Source: Chloroflexi bacterium bin20 (GTDB lineage Bacteria; Chloroflexota; Anaerolineae; Aggregatilineales; Phototrophicaceae). From it: DNA of 64,000 nt. The translations under genes and the position numbers were made by a program. The stretch is taken from the NCBI GenBank assembly GCA_002238485.1, contig MPMG01000013.1:45748-109747 (forward strand). The letters run 5' to 3'. The notes beneath the pieces are model-generated. The model had not been told where the DNA came from. It searched no databases and worked only from the letters and a program-made list of their open reading frames with translations. This document shows positions 8,905 to 16,898 of the stretch, piece by piece (position 1 is the first letter of the stretch; each line of letters opens with the position of its first letter).

Positions 8905-9001
8905 GAGTTGCATTCCTGGAGAAAACAAATCGGCAAAGACCAGAGAATCCGGATAGAATGGCTGCTAAATGGCCGCGCTTGATAGATGGGAAGAATTCCC
9001 T

Positions 9002-9199
9002 ATGGCAATGGCAGATGCAGACGCATTGAATTATGAACGTCGTCTTTCCGCATTGGAGGAGAGGAGCAACAGCCAAGCGACAAAAGAAGACCTGGCGCTA
9101 CTTAGAGAAGACTTGGCAAACCTGAAGACCGAACTGATCAAGTGGTTTATCGGCACGCAAATTGTGCTCGCCGCTTTGATCATTTACCTGCTTCAGTAA
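9002..9199 (+). CDS. Small coiled-coil protein with C-terminal TM anchor, ~65 aa
   Basis: About 40 residues of charged heptad-like sequence (ERRLSALEERSN, then LREDLANLKTEL) are followed by one hydrophobic helix (IGTQIVLAALIIYLL) at the C-terminus. An upstream in-frame ATG at 8969 would add 11 residues; the ATG at 9002 has a purine-rich site before it. It is not a recognised named family, but similar tiny tail-anchored coiled coils are common, and another occurs at 57934-58128. It sits between the degenerate and intact Mrr genes, so it may belong to that module. Confidence 0.55.
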   Translation: MAMADADALNYERRLSALEERSNSQATKEDLALLREDLANLKTELIKWFIGTQIVLAALIIYLLQ

Positions 9200-9234
9200 A
9201 AGCTCAAAGCACAGGAGTTTGATGAAAGGGCATG

Positions 9235-10125
9235 ATGCAGGTTTCTATTCCAAGTTACGACGAGCTATTCAATCCAACCCTGCAGGCGCTGCAGCAGTTA
9301 GGTGGGTCAGGTAAAGTTCAGGAGATCGACGACAAAGTGGCGGCTATCCTGGATCTCTCGGACGAGCAGATTGCCGCGGTGCATAGACCTGGCAAGAGCA
9401 ACCAAACGCAAATTTCATACCGATTGGGTTGGGCGCGGTCGTATCTAAAGAAATACGGACTTATTGACAACTCTCAATGGGGAGTGTGGTCGCTGACTCA
9501 GCGTGGGCAGCAGACACCCAAAGTTGATACCAAGCAAGTCAAAGATGCAGTTGTTGCAATGGCAAAGAAGGAGAGGCAAAACCAGTCAGCAAATGAAACT
9601 GATGAATCGCAAGACTCTGAGGGAGATTTTGCTGAACTTGGCGACGACTCGGATGGCGGAGAGTGGCGAGAGACGCTATTCGCAGTGCTTACTGATATGG
9701 ATCCAATCGCCTTTGAACGTTTATGTCAGCGAGTTTTGCGCGAGAGTGGCTTTACCCAAGTCGAAGTTACCAAAGCAAGCCATGACGGCGGCATTGATGG
9801 GAAGGGCATCCTTCAAGTCAATGATTTCCTGTCGTTCCGAGTCGTGTTTCAATGCAAGCGATATACAGGCACAGTGGGTCCAGAAGTTGTACAGAGGCTG
9901 CGCGGCGCCATGCCCGGCAGCGCAGATCGCGGTCTGATTGTTACTACAGGAAACTTCACCAAGAATGCGATTCGTGAGGCCACTCGCGAAGACCATAAAC
10001 CGATTGAACTGGTCGATGGTACGCAACTCATGGACAAGCTGAAAGACCTGTCGCTCGGCGTAAAGACAGAAGAAGTCGTCTCCGAGCGCGTCACTGTCAA
10101 CCCCGACTTCTTCGCCAATATCTAG
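9235..10125 (+). CDS. Mrr-type restriction endonuclease, 296 aa
   Basis: The N-terminal ~90 residues form the Mrr_N winged-helix domain (SYDELFNPTL...QISYRLGWARSYL). A charged acidic linker (~100-140) leads to the C-terminal Mrr catalytic domain. The PD-(D/E)XK motif is intact as DGGIDGKG and FQCKRY, with GLIVTTGNFT downstream. Family members cut methylated or foreign DNA. Base composition is lower in GC than the flanking holA and aldolase genes, which suggests lateral gain. ATGs at 9232 and 9235 are both possible; an AAGGG at 9226-9230 fits 9235 better. No methyltransferase is adjacent, as expected for a type IV enzyme. Confidence 0.85.
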   Translation: MQVSIPSYDELFNPTLQALQQLGGSGKVQEIDDKVAAILDLSDEQIAAVHRPGKSNQTQISYRLGWARSYLKKYGLIDNSQWGVWSLTQRGQQTPKVDTKQVKDAVVAMAKKERQNQSANETDESQDSEGDFAELGDDSDGGEWRETLFAVLTDMDPIAFERLCQRVLRESGFTQVEVTKASHDGGIDGKGILQVNDFLSFRVVFQCKRYTGTVGPEVVQRLRGAMPGSADRGLIVTTGNFTKNAIREATREDHKPIELVDGTQLMDKLKDLSLGVKTEEVVSERVTVNPDFFANI

Positions 10126-10144
10126 CAAAAGCAGGCAAACTTCC

Positions 10145-10696
10145 GTGCCAATCGTCGTTTCTCTCCTGCGCGGCATCAATGTCGGCGGACACAACAAGAT
10201 TCGCATGGCCGACTTGCGCGATCTGTACATTGCGCTGGGCATGCGCAATCCTCGTACGATTTTGCAGAGCGGAAATGTCGTCTTTGCCTGCGAAGAGGGG
10301 AAACTGGCGCGCGCAAAAGGGCGCATCGAGGCGGGCATTCAGGAACATTTCGGCTTGGATGTACAGGTGATCCTGCGCAGTTCGGCTGAATTCCGTGCTG
10401 TGATTGACAAGCGCCCATTTAGCGACTTGCAGCTGGAAGAGCCTCGCAAAGCCGCCATCGTCTTCTTGACAGCTGTCGTGGATGGTACTGCGGTCGAGCA
10501 ACTGCGCGAGAATAATCCGGGGCGCGAAGCCATCGTGGGGGCAGATCGCGAGTTATTTGTCTATTATACGGATGGCATGGCTCGCTCGAAGCTGGACAAC
10601 AAGCGCATGGAACGCGCGCTGGGTGTTGGCACGACCATGCGCAACTGGAATACTTGCCAGCGGATTTTGAAGTTGTTGGATGAATTCGACTCCTAA
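10145..10696 (+). CDS. DUF1697 family protein, 183 aa
   Basis: It starts at GTG 10145, giving the classic DUF1697 opening ...VSLLRGINVGGHNKIRM, followed by LQSGNVVFA and, near the C-terminus, NWNTCQRILKLL. Length is typical. The family is widespread and has no established biochemical role. Its last 4 bases overlap convergently with the aldolase gene. Confidence 0.88.
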   Translation: MPIVVSLLRGINVGGHNKIRMADLRDLYIALGMRNPRTILQSGNVVFACEEGKLARAKGRIEAGIQEHFGLDVQVILRSSAEFRAVIDKRPFSDLQLEEPRKAAIVFLTAVVDGTAVEQLRENNPGREAIVGADRELFVYYTDGMARSKLDNKRMERALGVGTTMRNWNTCQRILKLLDEFDS

Positions 10697-11316
10697 GCCA
10701 GCCGCTCGACATAAGTCCGCGCATTGTCTCGCAGCGCATCCCAGTCACGATCTGCCACCGCCTGGTTGTTGATCAACGACGAACCTATGCCCAAGGCAAA
10801 GGCGCCCATCTCCAGATACTCGCGCAGGTTTTCCAGCGACACGCCCCCTGTCGGCATCAATCGCAAGTGCGGTAGGGGCGCCAGCACATCCTTGATAAAA
10901 CGCCGCTCCAGGTTGTTGGCGGGGAAGACCTTGACCACTGCCGCGCCCCATTCCCAGGCTTGCTGGATCTCGCTGGGCGTGAATGCGCCGGGCATGGCGG
11001 GCAGGGCTTGCGCCGCGCATTCGTCCAGGACTTCGCGCTTGGTAATGGGCGAAACGACAAATTGCGCGCCTGCAGCGGCCACCGCCCGCACTTGCTCGGC
11101 ATGGATGACCGAACCCGCGCCAATGACAATGCCCTCGCCGACCCGCGAACGCATGGCAGCGATAGTCTCGGTGGCGCGCGGATTGGTCAGCGTAAATTCA
11201 ATAGCGCGGATGCCGCCAGCCACCAGCGCATCCAGCAGTTCATCGGCGATAGACAGATCGTCCAGCCGCACAATGGCGACCAGTTTGTGCTTGGCAATAA
11301 TTTCCAGCGCGCTCAT
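10693..11316 (-). CDS. eda: 2-keto-3-deoxy-6-phosphogluconate aldolase / 4-hydroxy-2-oxoglutarate aldolase, 207 aa
   Basis: A complete class I KDPG aldolase. It shows E40 in IRAIEFTLTNP, the GAGSV strand end, the Schiff-base lysine K129 in VVKVFPANN, and the phosphate-binding PTGGVSLEN. It cleaves KDPG to pyruvate and glyceraldehyde 3-phosphate (Entner-Doudoroff and uronate routes), or 4-hydroxy-2-oxoglutarate to pyruvate and glyoxylate. No kdgK or edd lies next to it; the UxaA-like dehydratase at 52517-55165 could work in the same pathway. Confidence 0.9.
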   Translation of the reverse strand: MSALEIIAKHKLVAIVRLDDLSIADELLDALVAGGIRAIEFTLTNPRATETIAAMRSRVGEGIVIGAGSVIHAEQVRAVAAAGAQFVVSPITKREVLDECAAQALPAMPGAFTPSEIQQAWEWGAAVVKVFPANNLERRFIKDVLAPLPHLRLMPTGGVSLENLREYLEMGAFALGIGSSLINNQAVADRDWDALRDNARTYVERLA

Positions 11317-11421
11317 GGCATCCTGTCGATTGGCTGTCTGGTCTGTGCGGGTGCGTATTCTGCCACAGCCAGCCTGGTTGGCACAGAGTGGACTGGCAGG
11401 GGGCAGGCCGGGTTTAGCGTC

Positions 11422-12699
11422 CTACCGATCGAGATGTCTTGGCGCGGGAGCGTCTGGGTCATAATCCGGGTGAAAGGGTGTCCAGATGGGATAGCGCTCG
11501 CCGCCAGGATAGTGCTCTTCCCAGACAGGCGTATGGCGCGGTCGCAGCGCGATGATTTGCCCGCCGGTCATGCTAAGGTACATCCAGCCGTATTCGTTTA
11601 CCGCGATTGCCAGCGGCTGCTGCGGAAAGAAACCAAAGCCCAGTTCGTTGATGTGCACAAACTTGCGGAAGTGCAGCGCATCGCCGTAGTAGGGCAACCA
11701 AGCCTGGCGGCCGCTTTCCCATACATAGGGCGCAACGACTGCTGCTCCCAGCGGCTTGTCGGCTTCGTCAAAGCTGATCATGATCACTTTGTAACCCACA
11801 ATATCGACCACGCTCGGCGCGCCACTGAGCACAACCAGCAAGGTATCTTTGGTGCCCAGGTGAATGTCGTGGGGATAGGCGACCAGGCTGCTGGGCGCTG
11901 CGCCCGCTGCAAATGCCATGACTGGCGGCAGGGCGTTGGCACAATTCGCTTCGTCGCCAAGGCAATCGGGGAAGCCATACCAGCCGCCCTCTTGCACGCG
12001 GTTCAGTTCGTCTACGCCGCCGTCCATGCCCAATGGCGCGCTGTCCAGCGTCCAAAGCGACCCGCGATAAAAAGTGAGGTCAGTTGGCTGCCGAAATCCC
12101 GATGCCACCACGCGCCTGTCGCTGCCGTCCAGGTTCATGCTCAAGATGGCGCCGCGCTCTGGGTCTTCATATTCGCAGTAATTGCAAGGCGCGCCGACTG
12201 CCACATACAACCGTTCGTCCGCGCCAATAGCCAGTCCGCTCGTCCAGAAGCCTGTGCCAGTCGGCAGGTCGTCCACGAGCGTTTGCACTGCGCTGCCCTC
12301 GTCAATGCGATAGATCTGCGCGCCGCCAGCCACATAGAGCGCGCCGGCGTGGGTGGCCAGTCCGTTGGGCAGGCTCAAGCCATCGGCATAGGTCTCCATG
12401 GCATCGGGCAGCAGGTCGCCATCGCTGTCGTATATGCGCATCACCGCCCCGGCCAGGGGACGGGCCGCAAACAGCGATCCATCCGCCGCCACCTCCAGCG
12501 CCGTGAATGCATAAGGCTCGATATGCGGCGCCTCAATCACCCGCTCGACGCACCAGCGCACTTGATCGACATATAGAAAGTGCGAACGCACGGTCGGGCG
12601 CGAGGTGCATTCTGGCAGCTCGATCTCTTGCGCGGCGATGGGCAGGCACAGCCAGAGCAACAGCAGACCCAGCCGCCTCAATAACGCAGCGAAAGGCAT
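11422..12699 (-). CDS. Glucose/sorbosone dehydrogenase-like beta-propeller, secreted, 425 aa
   Basis: It has a signal peptide (MPFAALLRRLGLLLLWLCLPIAAQE, cleavage likely after ~24) and then a propeller with GSDH-like repeats. Examples are SLPNGLATHAGALYVAGG, TSGLAIGADERLYVAVGAPCNYCEYEDP, and FRQPTDLTF with GGVDELN. Soluble PQQ glucose dehydrogenases and L-sorbosone dehydrogenases share this fold. Extra cysteines (CNYCEY, CLGDEANC) suggest disulfides outside the membrane. The 3' end of the upstream DDAH gene overlaps its start by 22 bases. Substrate and PQQ use are not shown. Confidence 0.75.
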   Translation of the reverse strand: MPFAALLRRLGLLLLWLCLPIAAQEIELPECTSRPTVRSHFLYVDQVRWCVERVIEAPHIEPYAFTALEVAADGSLFAARPLAGAVMRIYDSDGDLLPDAMETYADGLSLPNGLATHAGALYVAGGAQIYRIDEGSAVQTLVDDLPTGTGFWTSGLAIGADERLYVAVGAPCNYCEYEDPERGAILSMNLDGSDRRVVASGFRQPTDLTFYRGSLWTLDSAPLGMDGGVDELNRVQEGGWYGFPDCLGDEANCANALPPVMAFAAGAAPSSLVAYPHDIHLGTKDTLLVVLSGAPSVVDIVGYKVIMISFDEADKPLGAAVVAPYVWESGRQAWLPYYGDALHFRKFVHINELGFGFFPQQPLAIAVNEYGWMYLSMTGGQIIALRPRHTPVWEEHYPGGERYPIWTPFHPDYDPDAPAPRHLDR

Positions 12700-13460
12700 G
12701 TGAGACCGCCATCCATTTTGACGAACTCGCTCATATCCAGCGCAATGACGCGCGAACAGACTGTCCTCGCCGCAGCCAAAGCCAGCGGACAGCCAGCCGC
12801 GACAACCAGCGTCTCGTTCAAAGGCATGACATCAGCGGCATGCGCTTCTTCTGGCGGCAGCGCGATCACCCGCGCCCAGGACAGGTCAAAATCAAGCTGC
12901 AGCAGCGGGCAGTGTATCAAGACGCCCGGCGCAAGCTCTGTCAGCCCGCTCTTCAGGTGCAGCATGCCGCGCATGGGCGCCGCATCAACGCGAATGTCGG
13001 GTTGCACAGTCCGCAAGGCCGCTCGCAATGCCCGCCAGCCAGCCCGGTTGCTGCGCTCAGAGATGCCCACCAGCACGCGGTCGGCGCAGAAGAGCACATC
13101 GCCGCCATCAATGCGCGCATCGGCAGGCGCTTCCACTATGCGCAGATCGGACAAGTGCGTTTTCAGCGATTCGCCTTCGCCCCGCCGTGATTCCGCGCCC
13201 GAGCGACAGTGGAAAGCCAGCCCGCGATAAATGACGAATGGGTCTTCGACAAAATGCCCATCGGGATACCGTTCGTCTCCCGGCAGCGCAGTCACACACA
13301 AGCCACAATCTGCCAGCGCTTCCAGGTAGGTATCGTATTGACGCATTGCCTTGTCATAATCGGGCGCGCCCAAATGAGCCGACTCGGTGATGCCATCGGC
13401 GAAGTTGCGTGCGGGTCGCCTGGTCAAGGCGACTGTGAAGTGAGGCAGCAGGTGGGGCAT
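12678..13460 (-). CDS. Dimethylarginine dimethylaminohydrolase (DDAH)-like, ~260 aa
   Basis: An amidinotransferase-superfamily protein. It has the substrate loop GHFVEDPF, the catalytic histidine in MLHLKSGL, and the catalytic cysteine close to the C-terminus in GGLTCLS. This C-terminal GG-LTCLS is typical of DDAH, which hydrolyses N-methylated arginines to citrulline and methylamines. Start chosen at ATG 13460; an in-frame TTG three codons earlier is possible. It overlaps the propeller gene by 22 bases, so they are coupled. Confidence 0.85.
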   Translation of the reverse strand: MPHLLPHFTVALTRRPARNFADGITESAHLGAPDYDKAMRQYDTYLEALADCGLCVTALPGDERYPDGHFVEDPFVIYRGLAFHCRSGAESRRGEGESLKTHLSDLRIVEAPADARIDGGDVLFCADRVLVGISERSNRAGWRALRAALRTVQPDIRVDAAPMRGMLHLKSGLTELAPGVLIHCPLLQLDFDLSWARVIALPPEEAHAADVMPLNETLVVAAGCPLALAAARTVCSRVIALDMSEFVKMDGGLTCLSLRY

Positions 13461-13543
13461 GGCAGTCAAACTGTCTGTTATTCGACGGTCATCTTTGAGT
13501 CAATAGACTGGATATTCTGAAACCGAGAGACAGATATACTTTA

Positions 13544-14062
13544 TCAGAATTTACCTTCCCACTTCACCGGCGGTTCGGGTGAGTCATATACCATACCGTC
13601 CACCCATTTATGCAGTTCTGCACGGACTTCTTTTGGCACCGTGAGCTTGACAAAAGTGTAGGAATTATGCCCTGAGATGATTTCCCAGACGCCAGCCTGT
13701 GAAAGCACTGAATCTTTGATGGCATGTGCCGGTGCATAACCTGCGATCGTTTGCCAATCATAGTGCCAGGCTACTACGCAATAGTCGCTGTACAAGAAGA
13801 GCTGTCCCTTGCAAAAGCATCCAGCCACTGCGTCCTGCAATGCAGCGTTTACATATTCGTCTTCGCTAGGATACATTTCTTTGCCCATGCGACTGGCAAG
13901 GTATTCAGTCATGAGCTTCTGATAGAAGAGTTGGTAATCGGCCCGCGCTCGCCAGTTCACAATGGTGTTCGTACTAACCTCGAGCGCTTTCGCAATCTCT
14001 TGTACGTTCTTGTCACCGTTTAGATGCATTAGGCACGCTTTTGCTTGCTTCTTTGTAATCAT
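13544..14062 (-). CDS. Hypothetical HTH-containing protein, 172 aa
   Basis: The first 40 residues contain a helix-turn-helix of the terminase-small-subunit/phBC6A51 kind (NVQEIAKALEVSTNTIVNW). The remaining 130 residues are not recognised; they include a Cys/aromatic stretch (GCFCKGQLFLYSDYCVVAWHYDW). Base composition is noticeably more AT-rich than the neighbours, and the gene is alone between dimethylargininase and elp3, which suggests horizontal gain. GAGGA precedes the ATG. An AT-rich palindrome upstream (14083-14118) may be its own operator. Confidence 0.6.
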   Translation of the reverse strand: MITKKQAKACLMHLNGDKNVQEIAKALEVSTNTIVNWRARADYQLFYQKLMTEYLASRMGKEMYPSEDEYVNAALQDAVAGCFCKGQLFLYSDYCVVAWHYDWQTIAGYAPAHAIKDSVLSQAGVWEIISGHNSYTFVKLTVPKEVRAELHKWVDGMVYDSPEPPVKWEGKF

Positions 14063-14082
14063 GACAGGCGTCCTCGAATTGT

Positions 14083-14118
14083 ATTGGGTAAAATATAGTA
14101 TACATAGGTATACCCAAT
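14083..14118. promoter_or_regulatory. AT-rich inverted repeat, candidate operator of the HTH gene
   Basis: Perfect 8-base arms ATTGGGTA (14083-14090) and TACCCAAT (14111-14118) enclose 20 AT-rich bases that contain a TATACT/TATATT-like -10 on the minus strand. The site lies 21 bases before the ATG of the HTH gene at 14062, the expected place for autoregulation. Confidence 0.45.
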
Positions 14119-14259
14119 ATTACAAACATCAATTATCTATCGAATCGCAAGCGACTGAATGATATGGGTTTCCAAGGAATGTCCAAGATAGCCGCAGACA
14201 GAAAGGCGTTTACTTTCGTCATTTCGCTACTAGAATGACTACAAGAGAAAGATTGCTCT

Positions 14260-16110
14260 ATGCTGAGAAACAGCAAATATGACTTTGATGTCGAGGCGCA
14301 CCGCGAGCAGCTCTTGCCTTTGCTGCGCTATATCCTCAGCCAGCCGCGCCGCCTCAGCCCGCGCGAGCATCAGCAACTCATGCGCCGCCATCCCAAGCCC
14401 GATGGCGCTGGATTCTACAGCCTGGCGAATCTGCTGGATGCCTGGCGAGCATTCGCCGGACAAGCCGATGTGCCCGCTTTTGACGAAGCGCAACTCTACA
14501 AATTGCGCCGCAAGCCTGTGCGCAGCCTGTCGGGCGTTACGCCGCTGACCCTGCTGACCAAGCCTTTCCCCTGCCCGGGCACTTGCATCTTTTGCCCCAA
14601 CGATGTGCGCATGCCCAAGAGTTATCTGGCTGATGAGCCCGGTGCGCAGCGCGCCGAAAAAAATGCCTTCGACCCCTATTTGCAGACCCACATGCGCTTG
14701 CAGACCTATCACAACCTGGGGCATTCCACCGACAAGATCGAAATCATCATTCTCGGCGGCACCTGGTCATTTTATCCTGAGACTTATCAGGTCTGGTTCG
14801 TCAAACGCATCTTCGACGCCCTGCACGACTTCGGCGCTGGCATCGACCGGCGTGACGAAGTGATCGCCGCCCTGCGCAGCCGTTCACAATTCACTGGCGC
14901 GCCCATCAGCGATATTGCCCTGCAAGGCGAGGCGCTGAACGAATCGTACAACCAGGTGGTGTCTAGCCTCTACGCCGAAGAGATGCAGCGGTCGCGCGAA
15001 ATGGCGCAAGAGATCGCCGCGGGCAGCAGAAAACGCAGCCTGGCAGACGAATACGCCAGCTGGGACGAACTGGCAGCTGTGCAGCGACAAAACGAAGGCG
15101 CGGCTTGTCGGGCGGTTGGGTTGGTGATCGAAACGCGGCCCGACCACATCAGCGCCGACGAAGTCATCCGCGTGCGCCGGCTGGGCTGTACCAAAGTGCA
15201 GATCGGCTTCCAAAGCCTGGACGACCGTGTGCTGTCGCTGAATAAACGCGGGCATGATGTCGCTGCCACTCGCCGCGCTGTCAAGCTGCTGCGCCTGGCT
15301 GGCTTCAAAATCCACGCGCACTGGATGCCCAACCTCTATGGTTCATCGCCCAGCGCCGACCTGGACGATTACACACGCCTCTTTGACGATGCCGATTTCC
15401 GCCCCGACGAGCTAAAAATCTATCCCTGCTCGCTCATTGAAAGCGCCGAGCTGATGCAGCCTTATCGCGCGGGCAAGTGGCGGCCCTACACGCAGGCGGA
15501 ATTGCTGGAATTGCTAGTCGCTTGCTTCGAGCGCAGTCCCGAATATTGCCGCCTGACGCGAGTCGTGCGCGATATCCCCGGCACTGATATCGTTGATGGC
15601 AACAAGGTAACCAACTTCCGGCAACTGGTCGAAGCCGAACTGGCGCGGCGCGGCCAATCCAGCTCGGATATCCGCGCGCGGGAAATCGGCCGGCGCTCGG
15701 TGCAAGCTGCCGACCTGCGCCTGGATTGCCAGCAATACCAGTCCAGCATTGGCGAAGAAATTTTCTTGCAATTCATCACCGACTCGCGTGATATCGCTGG
15801 TTTCTTGCGCTTGTCGCTGCCTGATAGGAAACAAGAGCCCTTGCTGGAAGAGCTGCGCGATTGCGCGATGATCCGCGAGGTGCATGTCTATGGGCTGGCG
15901 CTGGGCATAGGCGAGTCGGCGAATGGACGCGCCCAGCATGCCGGCTTGGGAACGCGTCTGCTTGACGAGGCGGCAGCATTGGCGTCTGCGCGCGGTTTTG
16001 GTCGGCTGGCTGTTATCAGCGCTGTCGGGACGCGCGGCTATTATCGCCGGCGCGGCTTCGTCGATGGCGAGCTTTATCAGATACGCGAATTAGCAACTGA
16101 ACGCGCATGA
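14260..16110 (+). CDS. elp3: Elp3-family tRNA U34 carboxymethyltransferase (radical SAM + GNAT), 616 aa
   Basis: The bacterial Elp3 architecture is complete: an N-terminal helical domain, a radical-SAM core with C105, C109 and C112 (CPGTCIFC, followed by PNDVRMPKSYL), and a C-terminal GNAT acetyltransferase (VHVYGLALGIG...GLGTRLLDEA). Elp3 uses acetyl-CoA and SAM to place carboxymethyl on the wobble uridine. Its stop overlaps the next start (ATGA 16107-16110). Confidence 0.92.
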   Translation: MLRNSKYDFDVEAHREQLLPLLRYILSQPRRLSPREHQQLMRRHPKPDGAGFYSLANLLDAWRAFAGQADVPAFDEAQLYKLRRKPVRSLSGVTPLTLLTKPFPCPGTCIFCPNDVRMPKSYLADEPGAQRAEKNAFDPYLQTHMRLQTYHNLGHSTDKIEIIILGGTWSFYPETYQVWFVKRIFDALHDFGAGIDRRDEVIAALRSRSQFTGAPISDIALQGEALNESYNQVVSSLYAEEMQRSREMAQEIAAGSRKRSLADEYASWDELAAVQRQNEGAACRAVGLVIETRPDHISADEVIRVRRLGCTKVQIGFQSLDDRVLSLNKRGHDVAATRRAVKLLRLAGFKIHAHWMPNLYGSSPSADLDDYTRLFDDADFRPDELKIYPCSLIESAELMQPYRAGKWRPYTQAELLELLVACFERSPEYCRLTRVVRDIPGTDIVDGNKVTNFRQLVEAELARRGQSSSDIRAREIGRRSVQAADLRLDCQQYQSSIGEEIFLQFITDSRDIAGFLRLSLPDRKQEPLLEELRDCAMIREVHVYGLALGIGESANGRAQHAGLGTRLLDEAAALASARGFGRLAVISAVGTRGYYRRRGFVDGELYQIRELATERA

Positions 16111-16745
16111 ACACGTTGGATGTCGTGCAAGGCGCGAGCAACCGCAACGAAGTCCTGCGCTTGCTGATGCTGCTGATCATCGCCGCGACCGTGCCATTTT
16201 ATTGCTTCGCGCTCTACATCATCGGCAGCGCGCCTGTGTCGATGGAAAGCATCGTGACCCAAGCTACGATGACTGTGCAACCCGCAGCCAGCTTCACGCC
16301 CCTGGGCGCAAACCTGTATCCGACCGTCAGCCCCACCTCGCCACCGCTATTCCCAACCTATACGCCGCTGAGCCTGCCGCCGGTCAGCACGCCGCTGCAG
16401 ATCGTGCCACCAACCGCCATCCCCGCGCCGTCCATCGTCCCGCCCAGCCTCACGCCGGCGCCGCGCGTGATCAGCGACGACCGCGATTATGATGGTGTGC
16501 GCGACCAAGACGACAACTGCCCAAACGAAGGCGGCATGGTTGATGCAAATGGCTGTCCCTATCCCGATGACGAAGACCGCGATGGCTTCCGCGATGCCCA
16601 GGATGCCTGCCCGCGCGAGCATGCGCCCAACAGCGTCCGCGGCTGCCAGGATTTTGATGATGACGGCCTGGACAGCGCCGATGATGCCTGCCCCGACCGC
16701 GCCGGTCCGCGCGCCAACCGTGGCTGTCCAGAAGATCAATCGTAG
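16107..16745 (+). CDS. TM-anchored thrombospondin type-3 repeat protein, 212 aa
   Basis: One N-terminal helix (~18-40) anchors the protein. A Pro/Thr/Ser-rich linker (~55-120) follows, then three thrombospondin type-3 calcium repeats with a DxDxDGxxDxxDxCP pattern (DYDGVRDQDDNCP, DRDGFRDAQDACP, DDDGLDSADDACP). It probably faces outward and binds calcium in a stiff rod. No enzymatic domain is visible. Coupling to Elp3 by a 4-base overlap is functionally unexplained. Confidence 0.8.
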   Translation: MNTLDVVQGASNRNEVLRLLMLLIIAATVPFYCFALYIIGSAPVSMESIVTQATMTVQPAASFTPLGANLYPTVSPTSPPLFPTYTPLSLPPVSTPLQIVPPTAIPAPSIVPPSLTPAPRVISDDRDYDGVRDQDDNCPNEGGMVDANGCPYPDDEDRDGFRDAQDACPREHAPNSVRGCQDFDDDGLDSADDACPDRAGPRANRGCPEDQS

Positions 16746-16898
16746 GGGCGAGCCATTGAGGCGCCCGCATTTTGTGCACAGTCACACACGGACGACACAA
16801 GTGTCACCCCTACCACAGTCTTTATGCCCTTTGTACCTTTGCGGTTACAATACCGAGTAGCAATCGAACCGACACGCGAAAGCAAAGGACGCTCCGTC

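Noticed and set aside
7327..8928. A 533-codon minus-strand frame covering holA and the Mrr-like gene
   Set aside because: It spans two real plus-strand genes with good starts and domains; the translation has no recognisable fold.
16824..16898. N-terminal extension of the M20 enzyme (MPFVPLRLQY)
   Set aside because: It is translated repeat-like sequence; the family N-terminus and ribosome site support ATG 16899.
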